Of a stretch of 64,000 bases of DNA, positions 1 through 9,105 are shown piece after piece (position 1 is the stretch's first letter; each line of letters begins with the position of its first letter). The stretch comes from Flavobacterium sp. LHD-85. Its GTDB lineage: Bacteria; Bacteroidota; Bacteroidia; Flavobacteriales; Flavobacteriaceae. The notes below the pieces were generated by a model, which worked only from the letters and a program-made list of their open reading frames with translations, ran no database searches and was not told where the DNA came from. The position numbers were made by a program, and so were the translations under genes. Location of the stretch: contig NZ_JAVFVR010000008.1 of NCBI RefSeq assembly GCF_030929595.1, forward strand, positions 1 to 64,000, given 5' to 3'.

Positions 1-121
1 TTATCCTGTATAGTCAGGATGTTTTGAAATAAAATGTTTATCTACTTGTGATAATCTATTTCTTCTGATTTTCAATATTATCAATATCTTTTGATAATAT
101 TGAAGAATCAAAAAAATAATA

Positions 122-153
122 CAACTAAGACCTCGTCCAAAAGACGAGGTTTT
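122..153 (+). terminator. Rho-independent terminator of a gene left of the window
   Basis: A GC-rich stem (CCTCGTC / GACGAGG) with a CAAAA loop is followed by a run of seven T on the plus strand. It is oriented to end a plus-strand transcript entering from outside the window, and could also help end the minus-strand regulator gene that stops at 245. The rest of 1-244 is AT-rich and contains a copy of the dispersed 'cctttg' repeat family around 180-243. I see no gene there. Confidence 0.7.
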
Positions 154-244
154 TTTATAGAATAAATTATCAGCAAAAAGGCGTAGACTTTTAGACAAAG
201 AGAAGAAACCTTTGTCCCTCAGAACCTCTGAGCCTTTGCACCTC

Positions 245-1291
245 CTAAATAGAATTTCTATCAATAAAATTAAAAGGAACTTTTACCTGACCTTTTTCTT
301 TGTTTAAGATCATTCTCGCAGCAGTTTCTCCCATTACATTAAAATCGGTCGACATTACAGTAATGCCAAGTAAATCTTTTAAAGGAGTGTCGTTATAAGA
401 GATAACACCGATATCTTTTCCTAAAACAAATTCTTCATCACGAATCTGTTTCACTAAATTCACCAAATCAGATTCTTCGATCGTGATAAATAGGTCTCCT
501 TTTTTAAGAATCATATCATCATAAACTTCGCTTAAAATCTCAAAATTAATTTCGTGTTCCACACAGAATTTTCTAAACCCATGCAAAATTCGTCTAGGAT
601 AAGGATAAACCGCTTTGTCTGGATAAACTAGAATTAAACGTTTGTATTTTGAGATTTTAGAAAGGCCTTCTATTAAAGCATTATAAATATCATTTTCAAA
701 ATCCTGATAAATCTTAATCACTTCATCTCCAGCTCCTAGTTTAATATTGTCCAAAATAACCAGCTTTTCTTGCGGAATATTTTTAATAGCATTTACAACA
801 TTGTCTGTAAAACTGGAATGCTTTAATTCGTCTGTTTTAAAATGCGTTGTAATGACATAATAATCATAAGCGCCTTCAAACTTATCTAAGATATTTAAGA
901 ATAAAGTCTCGTCGCAGTGGTAAATTTGAAGATCAACATGTGCATTAGCGCCCAAAGTGTCAATAAATGAGCTATAGGTTTTCATTTTATATGAACTCAA
1001 TTTATTGGTCAGAAACAAAATATTAACCTTAGATTCTAGCTTTGTTCTGGTTATATAATAGCCTTTTCCTCTAATCGAAGAAATGATTTTTCGCTCTTTT
1101 AAAATATTATAAGCCTTCTCAACAGTATCGCGAGACATATAGAATTCTTCGCTGAAACTATTTATAGAGGGAATTTTTTGATTGATTTTTAAATTTCCGT
1201 TAGCGATGTTCTGAAGAATAGAGTCTACAATCTGTTTGTATTTGGGAACTCGAGAATCTTCGTCTATTTTAATAAGTTTGATCATGTTCAT
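245..1291 (-). CDS. GntR-family transcriptional regulator with LacI-type sugar-sensing domain, probable rhamnose regulator
   Basis: A 348-residue regulator. Residues 10-75 form a GntR winged helix (PKYKQIVDSILQNIANG, then SRDTVEKAYNILKERKII). The remainder resembles a periplasmic-binding-protein/LacI effector domain, the AraR-type architecture. Two in-frame ATGs (1291 and 1285) are both usable starts. It is divergent from the rhamnose genes across a 382-base gap, so the simplest reading is control of rhaT and its downstream genes by rhamnose or an intermediate. The family and architecture are seen directly. The ligand is inferred only from position. Confidence 0.85.
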   Translation of the reverse strand: MNMIKLIKIDEDSRVPKYKQIVDSILQNIANGNLKINQKIPSINSFSEEFYMSRDTVEKAYNILKERKIISSIRGKGYYITRTKLESKVNILFLTNKLSSYKMKTYSSFIDTLGANAHVDLQIYHCDETLFLNILDKFEGAYDYYVITTHFKTDELKHSSFTDNVVNAIKNIPQEKLVILDNIKLGAGDEVIKIYQDFENDIYNALIEGLSKISKYKRLILVYPDKAVYPYPRRILHGFRKFCVEHEINFEILSEVYDDMILKKGDLFITIEESDLVNLVKQIRDEEFVLGKDIGVISYNDTPLKDLLGITVMSTDFNVMGETAARMILNKEKGQVKVPFNFIDRNSI

Positions 1292-1673
1292 TGTGAGGAA
1301 ATTTATCTCGCATTGCAGCGAAACTCATTTTTAATACTAAATAATTTAAAAAAATCTCTTCTTTCAAAAGGAATCCGCTTTGTTGAATCATTTTTGTCAG
1401 GAAAAAGAGAATTTGACAAGGCTTGTAATCTTTTTTTTATGATTTCTAAATTTTAGCCCGAATGCGGAATTAATAATTGCGAAATCGATTGCTAAAATAG
1501 CCATTTTAAATTTATTTACCCAATAATTGCAAGTTGTTATTTCTAATAATCTCTAGTTTTAACAAAAAATATAAAATACGTAAAGGATAGTACAGGACAG
1601 TTTTGTTTTTGACATTCTCTTATTTTACAAAACCAAATCACTATCTAACAAACCAAAAACTAAAATTTATTAA
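1292..1673. promoter_or_regulatory. Divergent control region between the GntR regulator and rhaT
   Basis: This 382-base AT-rich gap must hold promoters for the regulator and for rhaT. No exact TAnnTTTG box was found on either strand. TTGACATTCTC followed by TATTTTAC near 1607-1633 is the closest plus-strand candidate. The segment around 1583-1600 (ATAGTACAGGACAG) is G-rich against its surroundings and could be an operator, but it is not a convincing dyad. Confidence 0.4.
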
Positions 1674-2723
1674 ATGGAATCATTATTAGGAATCATTTTT
1701 CATTCTATCGGAGGATTTTCTTCAGGTAGTTTTTATATGCCTTTTAAAAAAGTAAAAGACTGGGCTTGGGAAAGCTATTGGCTAGTAGGAGGGTTTTTCT
1801 CTTGGCTGATTGTTCCGCCAATTGCAGCCTATTTAACGATTCCAAATTTTACTGAAATTATTGCTGCGGCTTCTCTGTCAATAAAAACCTTCACTTTTAC
1901 AATGGGGTTAATCTGGGGAATTGGCGGTTTGACTTATGGTTTGGGAGTTCGCTACTTAGGAATGTCTTTAGGAAATTCAATTACTTTAGGGTTCTGCTCT
2001 GCATTTGGAGCTTTGGTTCCTTCCATTTATTATGATATTGTTCCAACAGAAGGGAAAATTTCATTTTCTCATATGCTTACTAATACTGGCGGGCAGATCG
2101 TTTTATTGGGTGTAGTTGTATATCTAATCGGAATTGCAATCTCAGGAAAAGCAGGAATGTTGAAAGAAAAGGATTTTGCAACTGGCCATGAAGATAAAGA
2201 CAAAGATTTCAATTTGGTAAAAGGTCTTATTGTAGCCGTTATTTCAGGAATTTTAAGTTCATTTTTTAATTACGGAATTGAGGCTGGAAAATCTATGGCT
2301 GAGCAAGCTGTAGTAAATGGAGCTAATCCTTTGTTTCAAAACAACGTGACTTATGTAGTTCTGCTTTGGGGTGGACTTACAACCAATTTTATTTGGTGTC
2401 TTTATTTGAATTTTAAAAATAAATCAATCAAAAATTATACTGATAAATCTACTCCAATAACCAAAAACGTTTTGTTCTCTGCTCTTGCTGGAACCATGTG
2501 GTTTTTGCAGTTTTTCTTCTACGGAATGGGAGAAAGCAAACTTGGAAATGGTGCAAGTTCTTGGATTTTGCACATGGCAACCATCATTTTAACAGCAAAC
2601 TTTTGGGGATTTTATTTGAAAGAATGGAAAGGAGTTTCTAAAAAAACAATGAGAACTTTTTTCTGGGGAATTGGGCTTATCATGCTTGCAATCGTTTTGG
2701 TAGGAATTGGTAACTCATTATAA
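1674..2723 (+). CDS. rhaT: L-rhamnose/proton symporter RhaT
   Basis: A 349-residue integral membrane protein with about ten hydrophobic segments. Its start matches the RhaT family (SIGGFSSGSFYMPFKKVKDW, then WESYWLVGG), as does its length. RhaT imports L-rhamnose across the inner membrane with protons. It is the first gene of the plus-strand rhamnose cluster, 26 bases before the fused aldolase/dehydrogenase, so the two are almost certainly co-transcribed. The sugar specificity is family knowledge supported strongly by the neighbouring isomerase, kinase and aldolase genes. Confidence 0.93.
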   Translation: MESLLGIIFHSIGGFSSGSFYMPFKKVKDWAWESYWLVGGFFSWLIVPPIAAYLTIPNFTEIIAAASLSIKTFTFTMGLIWGIGGLTYGLGVRYLGMSLGNSITLGFCSAFGALVPSIYYDIVPTEGKISFSHMLTNTGGQIVLLGVVVYLIGIAISGKAGMLKEKDFATGHEDKDKDFNLVKGLIVAVISGILSSFFNYGIEAGKSMAEQAVVNGANPLFQNNVTYVVLLWGGLTTNFIWCLYLNFKNKSIKNYTDKSTPITKNVLFSALAGTMWFLQFFFYGMGESKLGNGASSWILHMATIILTANFWGFYLKEWKGVSKKTMRTFFWGIGLIMLAIVLVGIGNSL

Positions 2724-2749
2724 ATACAAGAAATAATTTAAAATAGTAT

Positions 2750-4894
2750 ATGTCGAATACAAACACAATTAATAATATGAATTTTAAGCATGTAAGCTAC
2801 CTTTGGGATGAAGCTAAGGCAGCAGCATTAGCAGGTGATGAAGTAGCGCTTTTTATTTATCGTTCTAACTTGTTAGGAGCTGATTTAAGATTGACCAACT
2901 ATGGAGGTGGAAACACTTCTGTAAAAATTACTGACAAAGATCCTCTTACTGGAGAATCTTCTGAAGTAATGTGGATTAAAGGTTCTGGCGGTGATATTGG
3001 AACGTTGACAAAATCAGGTTGTGCAGCTTTGTATTTGGACAGACTTCGTAATCTTGAAAATGTTTACAGAGGTATTGAGTTTGAAGATGAAATGGTAGAA
3101 TTGTTTAACCACTGTATTTTCGATTTAGCTTCAAAAGCACCTTCTATCGATACGCCTTTACATGGTTTTCTTCCATTCAAACATATTGATCACTTACATC
3201 CAGACGCGGCAATTGCTATCGCTGCTGCAAAAGATGGAAAGAAAATCACCGAAGAATTATTCAACGGAGAAATTGGCTGGGTAGGCTGGCAGCGTCCAGG
3301 ATTTGATCTTGGTCTTCAGTTAAGAGCTTGTCTAGAAGAAGCTGAAAAAAACGGTAAAAAACTACGCGGAATCATGTTAGGTTCTCATGGTTTATTTACT
3401 TGGGGAGACACTGCGTTTGATAGTTATATCAATACGCTGGAAGTAATCGAGAAATGTGCTTCTTACTTAGAAGATAATTACGGAAAAAAACGTCCAGTTT
3501 TTGGAGGTAAAAAAATTGACAGTCTTCCAGAAGCAGACCGTAAATTGAAAGCTGCAAAAGTTGCTCCAATCTTAAGAGGTTTCTGTTCTTCAGAACGCCA
3601 GATGATTGGTCATTATACAGACGATGCAAGAGTTTTGGAATTCATTAATTCTAATGATCTTTCGAAATTAGCTCCATTGGGAACTTCTTGTCCAGATCAC
3701 TTCTTGAGAACTAAAATCAGTCCATTGGTTTTAGAATTAGATCCAAACGAAGATTTGTCTGATGTTGCTGCAGTAAAAGCAAAATTAGCTCCAGCATTCG
3801 AAGCTTATCGTGCAATGTACAAAGACTATTACAATGCATGTAAAAAATCAAATTCACCTGCAATGCGTGACCCAAATCCAGTGGTTATTTTATATCCTGG
3901 AGTTGGTATGTTCACTTTTGCTAAAGATAAAACAATGGCACGTTTAGCATCTGAATATTATATCAATGCAGTAAACGTAATGAAAGGTGCTGAAGCAGTT
4001 TCAGAATATACTTCTTTGCCTCACCAAGAAGCTTTTGATATTGAATATTGGTTACTAGAAGAAGCTAAATTACAGCGTATGCCAAAACCAAAAGCCTTAT
4101 CTGGAAGAGTTGCTTTAATCACAGGTTCTGGAGGGGGAATTGGAAAAGCTATTGCTAAAAAATTCGCTCAAGAAGGTGCTTGTGTTGTTCTTAACGATAT
4201 TAACGAAGAGCGTTTAGAAGGTGCTGCAGCTGAGTTTGTTAAAGCTTTTGGTAAAGATGCCGTTTCTAGCACTTTATTGAATGTTACTGATGAAGTAAGT
4301 ACAGAAAAAGCATTAGACGAAGCTTCTTTAGCTTTTGGAGGTGTAGATATTATTGTAAACAATGCTGGAATCAGTATTTCAAAATCTATTGCAGAACACA
4401 CTCTTGAAGAGTGGGATAGATTGTACGATATCTTGGTTAAAGGACAATTTATTGTTTCTAAAGCCGGAATCGAAGTGATGCGCAAACAAGGTTTTGGAGG
4501 AGATATCGTAAATATCGTTTCTAAAAATGCTGTTGTAGCAGGTCCAAATAACCCAGGTTATGGTTCGGCTAAAGCGGCTCAAGCGCACTTAACACGTTTA
4601 ATGGCTGCAGAACTTGGAGCTGACAAAATTCGTGTAAATACAGTAAATCCTGATGCTGTAATTTCAGACTCAAACATTTGGTCTGGAGGATGGGCAGAAG
4701 GTCGTGCAAAAGCATACGGAATTACAGTTGAAGAACTTCCGGCTTACTATGCAAAACGTACGTTATTAAATGAAATCATATTGCCTGATGATATTGCTAA
4801 CGCTTGTTATGCTTTTGTTGGAGGTTTACTAGGTAAATCTACAGGAAATGCCTTAAACGTAGACGGTGGCGTAGGTATGGGCTTTTATAGATAA
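2750..4894 (+). CDS. Bifunctional rhamnulose-1-phosphate aldolase / L-lactaldehyde dehydrogenase (RhaEW-type fusion)
   Basis: A 714-residue fusion. The N-terminal ~430 residues are a class II aldolase/adducin-type domain (NYGGGNTSVKI, GSHGLFTWGD). The C-terminal ~265 residues are a short-chain dehydrogenase with the NAD motif ITGSGGGIGKAIA, NNAGIS and the catalytic pair in GYGSAKAA (YxxxK). In characterised RhaEW/YuxG proteins the first domain splits rhamnulose-1-phosphate into DHAP and L-lactaldehyde, and the second oxidises the aldehyde to L-lactate. Production of lactate rather than propanediol explains the lutABC genes downstream. A strong terminator follows at 4950. Confidence 0.93.
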   Translation: MSNTNTINNMNFKHVSYLWDEAKAAALAGDEVALFIYRSNLLGADLRLTNYGGGNTSVKITDKDPLTGESSEVMWIKGSGGDIGTLTKSGCAALYLDRLRNLENVYRGIEFEDEMVELFNHCIFDLASKAPSIDTPLHGFLPFKHIDHLHPDAAIAIAAAKDGKKITEELFNGEIGWVGWQRPGFDLGLQLRACLEEAEKNGKKLRGIMLGSHGLFTWGDTAFDSYINTLEVIEKCASYLEDNYGKKRPVFGGKKIDSLPEADRKLKAAKVAPILRGFCSSERQMIGHYTDDARVLEFINSNDLSKLAPLGTSCPDHFLRTKISPLVLELDPNEDLSDVAAVKAKLAPAFEAYRAMYKDYYNACKKSNSPAMRDPNPVVILYPGVGMFTFAKDKTMARLASEYYINAVNVMKGAEAVSEYTSLPHQEAFDIEYWLLEEAKLQRMPKPKALSGRVALITGSGGGIGKAIAKKFAQEGACVVLNDINEERLEGAAAEFVKAFGKDAVSSTLLNVTDEVSTEKALDEASLAFGGVDIIVNNAGISISKSIAEHTLEEWDRLYDILVKGQFIVSKAGIEVMRKQGFGGDIVNIVSKNAVVAGPNNPGYGSAKAAQAHLTRLMAAELGADKIRVNTVNPDAVISDSNIWSGGWAEGRAKAYGITVEELPAYYAKRTLLNEIILPDDIANACYAFVGGLLGKSTGNALNVDGGVGMGFYR

Positions 4895-4949
4895 AGATTG
4901 TTTAGGTTTTTTATATAAGTTTGTTTAAGCAAAAGTGGTTTTTTGTGGT

Positions 4950-4985
4950 CTAGCGTTCGAATTCTTTCGAACGTTAGATTTTTTT
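4950..4985 (+). terminator. Rho-independent terminator after the aldolase/dehydrogenase
   Basis: A 12-bp stem (CTAGCGTTCGAA with TTCGAACGTTAG, one G-U pair) closes a TTCT loop and is followed by a seven-T run. It suggests that rhaT and the fusion gene form one transcription unit and that the isomerase gene has its own promoter or relies on read-through. Confidence 0.85.
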
Positions 4986-5100
4986 AGCATATAACAATTC
5001 GCTTTAACAAAGAAAACTTAACAAAAAAGTGAAGTACAACCAGAGTTTAACTGATATTAAATTTTTAAGTTGAAAAATAGTAAACACATGAAAAGCATAG

Positions 5101-5330
5101 AACGCAGATAAAAAGGATTCGCTATCGCGAAAACGCTGAAAAAAAGGAATTTTTTTGTTTCACGCAGATTTAGACAGATTTAAGCAGATCTAACAGATTT
5201 TAATTTGAGATGATTAAAAAAAAATCTGCGTTTTCTGCTAAAATCCTTTTTAAATCTGCGTGAAACCAGAAAATAAAATCGGCGTCAATCAGCGTTTTCG
5301 CGATAGCGAATCCGTGCCATCCGCGTCTAA
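5101..5330. repeat. Nested dispersed palindrome (outer 'cgctatcgcgaa' arms, inner 'tttcacgcagattt' arms)
   Basis: The outer arms are AAGGATTCGCTATCGCGAAA near 5113 and its inverse TTTTCGCGATAGCGAATCC near 5295. The inner arms begin TTTCACGCAGATTT at 5158 and end AAATCTGCGTGAAA at 5265. The two pairs are almost concentric (centres about 5215 and 5212). With the terminator it fills the 517-base gap 4895-5411, and I see no gene there. The same inner family recurs at 17115, 24011, 27884 and 39138. Confidence 0.85.
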
Positions 5331-5411
5331 AATCTAGGCATTGCGTGTTAAAAAAATATACTAAACGTATAAAATTTATATCTTGTAAACTCTATTAAAA
5401 TATCAATAACT

Positions 5412-6686
5412 ATGTTAATCGGATCAAACCACATCGAATCTCATAACGAAGATTTATTAAAAAAACACCAAAATAAACTTGTTTTTACAGCATCAGAAAT
5501 AAATGATACAGAAGCGATTATTCAAAAATTAATCGACTTTCAAATTGCAATTCCATCTTGGGCTTTAGGAACAGGAGGAACAAGATTTGGACGTTTTGCT
5601 GGTGGAGGAGAGCCTCGTTCTTTAGAAGAAAAAATCGAAGACGTTGGCTTGCTTCATAAGTTAAACAACGCTTCGGGAGCTATTTCGCTTCACATTCCGT
5701 GGGATATCCCGACTGATTATAAAGCAATCAAAACACTAGCAAATCAGCACGGTTTGAAGTTTGATGCGATGAATTCAAATACATTCCAAGATCAGGCAAG
5801 TGCCGAACATACTTACAAGTACGGTTCTTTACAAAACGTAAACAAAGCGGTTCGCAAACAAGCAATTGCTCACAACATAGAAGTAATTAAACACGGAATC
5901 GAATTAGGATCTGAGTCTTTAACGGTTTGGCTGGCAGACGGTTCTAATTTTCCAGGGCAATTAAACTTCAGAAAAGCATATCAAAATACATTAGAAAGTT
6001 TAGAAGAAATCTACGATGCATTACCTTCAAACTGGAAATTATTTTTAGAATACAAATGTGCTGAGCCTAACTTTTATTCTACGACTGTAGCAGATTGGGG
6101 GCAGTCTTATTCGTATGTTAAAAAGTTAGGCGACAAAGCGCAGACTTTAGTCGATTTAGGGCATCATCTTCCAAATGCCAATATCGAGCAGATTGTTTCT
6201 TTATTGTTGATGGAAAACAAACTAGGAGGATTCCACTTTAATGATTCAAAATATGGTGATGACGATTTAACTGCTGGAGCATTAAAACCATATCAATTAT
6301 TCTTGATTTTTAATGAATTAGTTGAAGGAATGGATGCAAGAGGAATGAATCACGCCAAAGATTTAGGCTGGATGATCGATGCTTCTCACAACATCAAAGA
6401 TCCATTAGAAGATTTATTGCAATCTGTTGAAGCAATTATGATTGCTTATGCACAAGCACTTTCTGTGGATAGAAAAGCATTAGAAAAAGCGCAAGAAGAA
6501 AACGACGTGGTAAAAGCACAGGAAATTCTTCAAAATGCTTTCCGTACAGATGTTCGCGCATTAGTTGCTGAAGCTCGTTTACGTTCTGGAGCAGCGTTGA
6601 ATCCGGTAGCATTATACCGTTCGCTTCAAGTAAGACAAAATCTTATCGAAGAAAGAGGTTTAAAAACAATGGCAACGGGATTATAG
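5412..6686 (+). CDS. rhaI: L-rhamnose isomerase, RhaI type (xylose-isomerase-like TIM barrel)
   Basis: A 424-residue cytosolic TIM-barrel sugar isomerase resembling the Pseudomonas stutzeri-type L-rhamnose isomerase rather than E. coli RhaA. Features are ALGTGGTRFGRFAGGGEPR at the N-terminus, LWLADGS-like metal and substrate residues in TVWLADGSNFPGQ, and the FHFNDSKYGDDDL metal-site motif. The reaction is L-rhamnose to L-rhamnulose. Length matches the family (about 430). It lies between two palindromic gaps, after the aldolase gene and before the kinase. Specificity is supported by rhaT and the aldolase fusion. Confidence 0.92.
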   Translation: MLIGSNHIESHNEDLLKKHQNKLVFTASEINDTEAIIQKLIDFQIAIPSWALGTGGTRFGRFAGGGEPRSLEEKIEDVGLLHKLNNASGAISLHIPWDIPTDYKAIKTLANQHGLKFDAMNSNTFQDQASAEHTYKYGSLQNVNKAVRKQAIAHNIEVIKHGIELGSESLTVWLADGSNFPGQLNFRKAYQNTLESLEEIYDALPSNWKLFLEYKCAEPNFYSTTVADWGQSYSYVKKLGDKAQTLVDLGHHLPNANIEQIVSLLLMENKLGGFHFNDSKYGDDDLTAGALKPYQLFLIFNELVEGMDARGMNHAKDLGWMIDASHNIKDPLEDLLQSVEAIMIAYAQALSVDRKALEKAQEENDVVKAQEILQNAFRTDVRALVAEARLRSGAALNPVALYRSLQVRQNLIEERGLKTMATGL

Positions 6687-6688
6687 TT

Positions 6689-6817
6689 GTAAGTTATGAA
6701 TTATGAGTTATAAGTTGAGTCTTTTTGTGTTTTGTACTAAAAACATAAAAAGACTTAGCTTAAACATAAAAAATCATAATTCAAGAACTCATAACTTATA
6801 ACTCATAACTCATAATT
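6689..6817. repeat. Intergenic palindrome between isomerase and kinase genes
   Basis: The left arm (TAAGTTATGAATTATGAGTT) starts two bases after the isomerase stop codon. The right arm (AACTCATAACTTATAACTC) ends just before the kinase start. An inner pair, AAGTTGAGTCTTTTTGTG and CATAAAAAGACTTAGCTT, makes it nested. The whole gap can fold into one long hairpin. Confidence 0.8.
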
Positions 6818-6824
6818 AGAATAA

Positions 6825-8186
6825 ATGAATGTAGTTGCGATTTTTGATATTGGTAAAACAAACAAAAAGGTTTTTTTATTTAACGAAAATTATAAAATTG
6901 TCTGGGAGAAATCGGTAAATCTGGAGGAAACCACAGACGAAGACGGATTTCCGTGTGAAGATATCGAAGTACTTAAAAATTGGATTTTAGATCGATTATC
7001 TGAAATAAAAGAGCTTAAAGATTATGTTTTAAAAGCCATCAATTTCAGCACTTACGGCGCCAGTTTTGTTTATATAGACGAAAACGGAAAAGTTTTAACT
7101 CCTCTGTATAATTATTTAAAAGATTATCCAGAGGAATTAAAATCTAATTTCTATGATAAATACAAAGGAGAAAAGAAGTTTGCAGTAAAAACAGCTTCTC
7201 CGGTTTTAGGCAGTTTAAATTCGGGAATGCAGATTTACCGATTGAAAGAACAAAAGCCCGAAATATTTGAAAATGTAAAATACTGTCTGCACTTGCCGCA
7301 GTTTTTAAGTTTTCTTCTAACGAATGAAGCATACGCTGATATTACGAGTATTGGCTGCCATACCAATTTGTGGAATTTCAAAAAAATGAAATACCATAAA
7401 TGGCTGAAAGAAGAAGGTATTTCAGGAAAAATACCGCCAATCCATTTTGGTAAAGATGTGATCATGACAAGTGATAATCTGGCAATTGGAGTTGGTTTAC
7501 ACGATAGTTCATCGGCAATTATTCCATATACAATCAATTTTACGGAGCCGTTTGTTTTATTGTCAACAGGAACTTGGAGTATTTCTTTAAATCCGTTCAA
7601 CAATAAACCCCTAACGTTTGACGAATCGCAAAACGATTGTCTATGTTACATGCAGTACACAGAAAAGCCTGTAAAAGCGGCTCGTTTATTTGCAGGAAAC
7701 GAACACGAAGTGCAGACTAAACGTTTGGCTCAGCATTTTAATGTTCCAGTTGATACGTACAAAGAAGTTTATTTTGATAAGAAAATCGTAGCCAATTTAA
7801 GAGCGCTTAACTTCCAGATTATCTACCCAAAAAAATACGATTTTGATATTTTGAAAGAATGCCCATTTCAGGATAGGGATCTTTCGCATTACAAAGATTA
7901 CGAAACAGCCTATCATCAATTGATGCTGGATTTGGTAGAGCAGCAGGTTTTTTCTACCAATTTGGTCATTCATAATAGTCCGGTAAAAAAGATTTTTGTA
8001 GATGGAGGTTTCAGTAAAAATTCGATTTATATGAATTTATTGGCAGAAGCTTTTCCAGATATTGAAGTTTATGCCGCTTCGATGGCGCAGGCGAGTGCTT
8101 TGGGAGCTGCATTGGCAATACATGATAACTGGAATCCAAAACCAATTCAGAACGATTTAATTGACTTGAAATTCTATAAACATTAG
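6825..8186 (+). CDS. FGGY-family carbohydrate kinase, probable rhamnulokinase
   Basis: A 453-residue FGGY kinase. It has the N-terminal phosphate-1 loop (AIFDIGKTNKKVFLF), a mid-protein LLSTGTWSISL segment, and a C-terminal nucleotide-site motif (KKIFVDGGFSKNSIYMNLLAEAF). Rhamnulokinase phosphorylates L-rhamnulose to L-rhamnulose-1-phosphate, the substrate of the aldolase encoded upstream. FGGY kinases as a group also act on xylulose, fuculose and others. Rhamnulose is inferred from the isomerase and aldolase on either side. The gene is transcribed with the isomerase and lutABC. Confidence 0.88.
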   Translation: MNVVAIFDIGKTNKKVFLFNENYKIVWEKSVNLEETTDEDGFPCEDIEVLKNWILDRLSEIKELKDYVLKAINFSTYGASFVYIDENGKVLTPLYNYLKDYPEELKSNFYDKYKGEKKFAVKTASPVLGSLNSGMQIYRLKEQKPEIFENVKYCLHLPQFLSFLLTNEAYADITSIGCHTNLWNFKKMKYHKWLKEEGISGKIPPIHFGKDVIMTSDNLAIGVGLHDSSSAIIPYTINFTEPFVLLSTGTWSISLNPFNNKPLTFDESQNDCLCYMQYTEKPVKAARLFAGNEHEVQTKRLAQHFNVPVDTYKEVYFDKKIVANLRALNFQIIYPKKYDFDILKECPFQDRDLSHYKDYETAYHQLMLDLVEQQVFSTNLVIHNSPVKKIFVDGGFSKNSIYMNLLAEAFPDIEVYAASMAQASALGAALAIHDNWNPKPIQNDLIDLKFYKH

Positions 8187-8282
8187 GTAAAAATGGTCTG
8201 TATGTTGTAAATTTGCTGAGAAACGTATTTTTTACATTTTTACAGTACACGCCTAAATGAACAACACACTAAATACTACAAC

Positions 8283-9023
8283 ATGAAAATTGGACTTTTT
8301 ATACCTTGTTATGTCGACCAATTTTATCCAAAAGTAGGAATCGCAACCTACGAATTACTGCAAAAATTAGGTTGTGATGTCGAATTTCCGATGGGACAGA
8401 CCTGCTGCGGACAGCCAATGGCCAATAGCGGTTATGCGCATTTAACAAAAGGATGCGATGCTAATTTTATTGCCAATTTTTCTGGATTTGATTACATAGT
8501 TTGTCCTTCTGGAAGTTGTGTTTTGCATGTAAAAGACCATTTGCATGACGAAAAACAAGAAGAGAAAGCGACAGCAATACGAAATACAGTTTACGAACTT
8601 ACAGAGTTTATTACAGATGTTTTAAAAATCGACCACATCGACGGAAGATTTCCGTTTAAAGTGGGAATGCACGTAAGCTGTCACGGTCAGCGTGGGTTAA
8701 AGCTTTCGCAGATGTCAGAATTAAACGCGCCATTTTTCTCTAAACCAGAACAGTTGCTTCACGGTATTAAAGATCTTGATTTGGTTGCTTTAACGAGAAA
8801 AGACGAATGCTGTGGTTTTGGAGGTACTTTCTGTGTTACCGAAGAAGCGGTTTCTGTAAGAATGGGACAAGATCGTATTAAAGATCACGAAAGTCACGAT
8901 GTGGATTATATTACAGGTGGAGATATGTCTTGCTTAATGCATTTGGACGGAATTCTAAAAAGACAGAAAAGCAGAATTAAAACTATCCATATTGCAGAAA
9001 TATTAAATTCACTCGAAAACTAA
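8283..9023 (+). CDS. lutA: LutA: (Fe-S)-binding subunit of L-lactate oxidation complex
   Basis: A 246-residue protein with two CCG (cysteine-rich) domains, MGQTCCGQPMANSGY near residue 40 and DECCGFGGTFC near 175, as in LutA/YkgE (family length about 240). With LutB and LutC it oxidises L-lactate to pyruvate in the cytosol or at the membrane, as shown for Bacillus subtilis. It follows the kinase gene by 96 bases and starts a three-gene lut run. Its place behind the rhamnose genes fits L-lactate coming from lactaldehyde. Confidence 0.92.
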   Translation: MKIGLFIPCYVDQFYPKVGIATYELLQKLGCDVEFPMGQTCCGQPMANSGYAHLTKGCDANFIANFSGFDYIVCPSGSCVLHVKDHLHDEKQEEKATAIRNTVYELTEFITDVLKIDHIDGRFPFKVGMHVSCHGQRGLKLSQMSELNAPFFSKPEQLLHGIKDLDLVALTRKDECCGFGGTFCVTEEAVSVRMGQDRIKDHESHDVDYITGGDMSCLMHLDGILKRQKSRIKTIHIAEILNSLEN

Positions 9024-9105
9024 TTTTTTTCTACCATTAAGATATTAAGAAAGTTAAGTTGCTTACTGCTTAGAGCTTAAAGCCTACAGCTTAAAAAAAT
9101 AAAAA

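Noticed and set aside
1..264. Minus-strand open frame at the left edge
   Set aside because: It crosses the terminator hairpin and a dispersed repeat, overlaps the GntR regulator stop, and shows no family signal.
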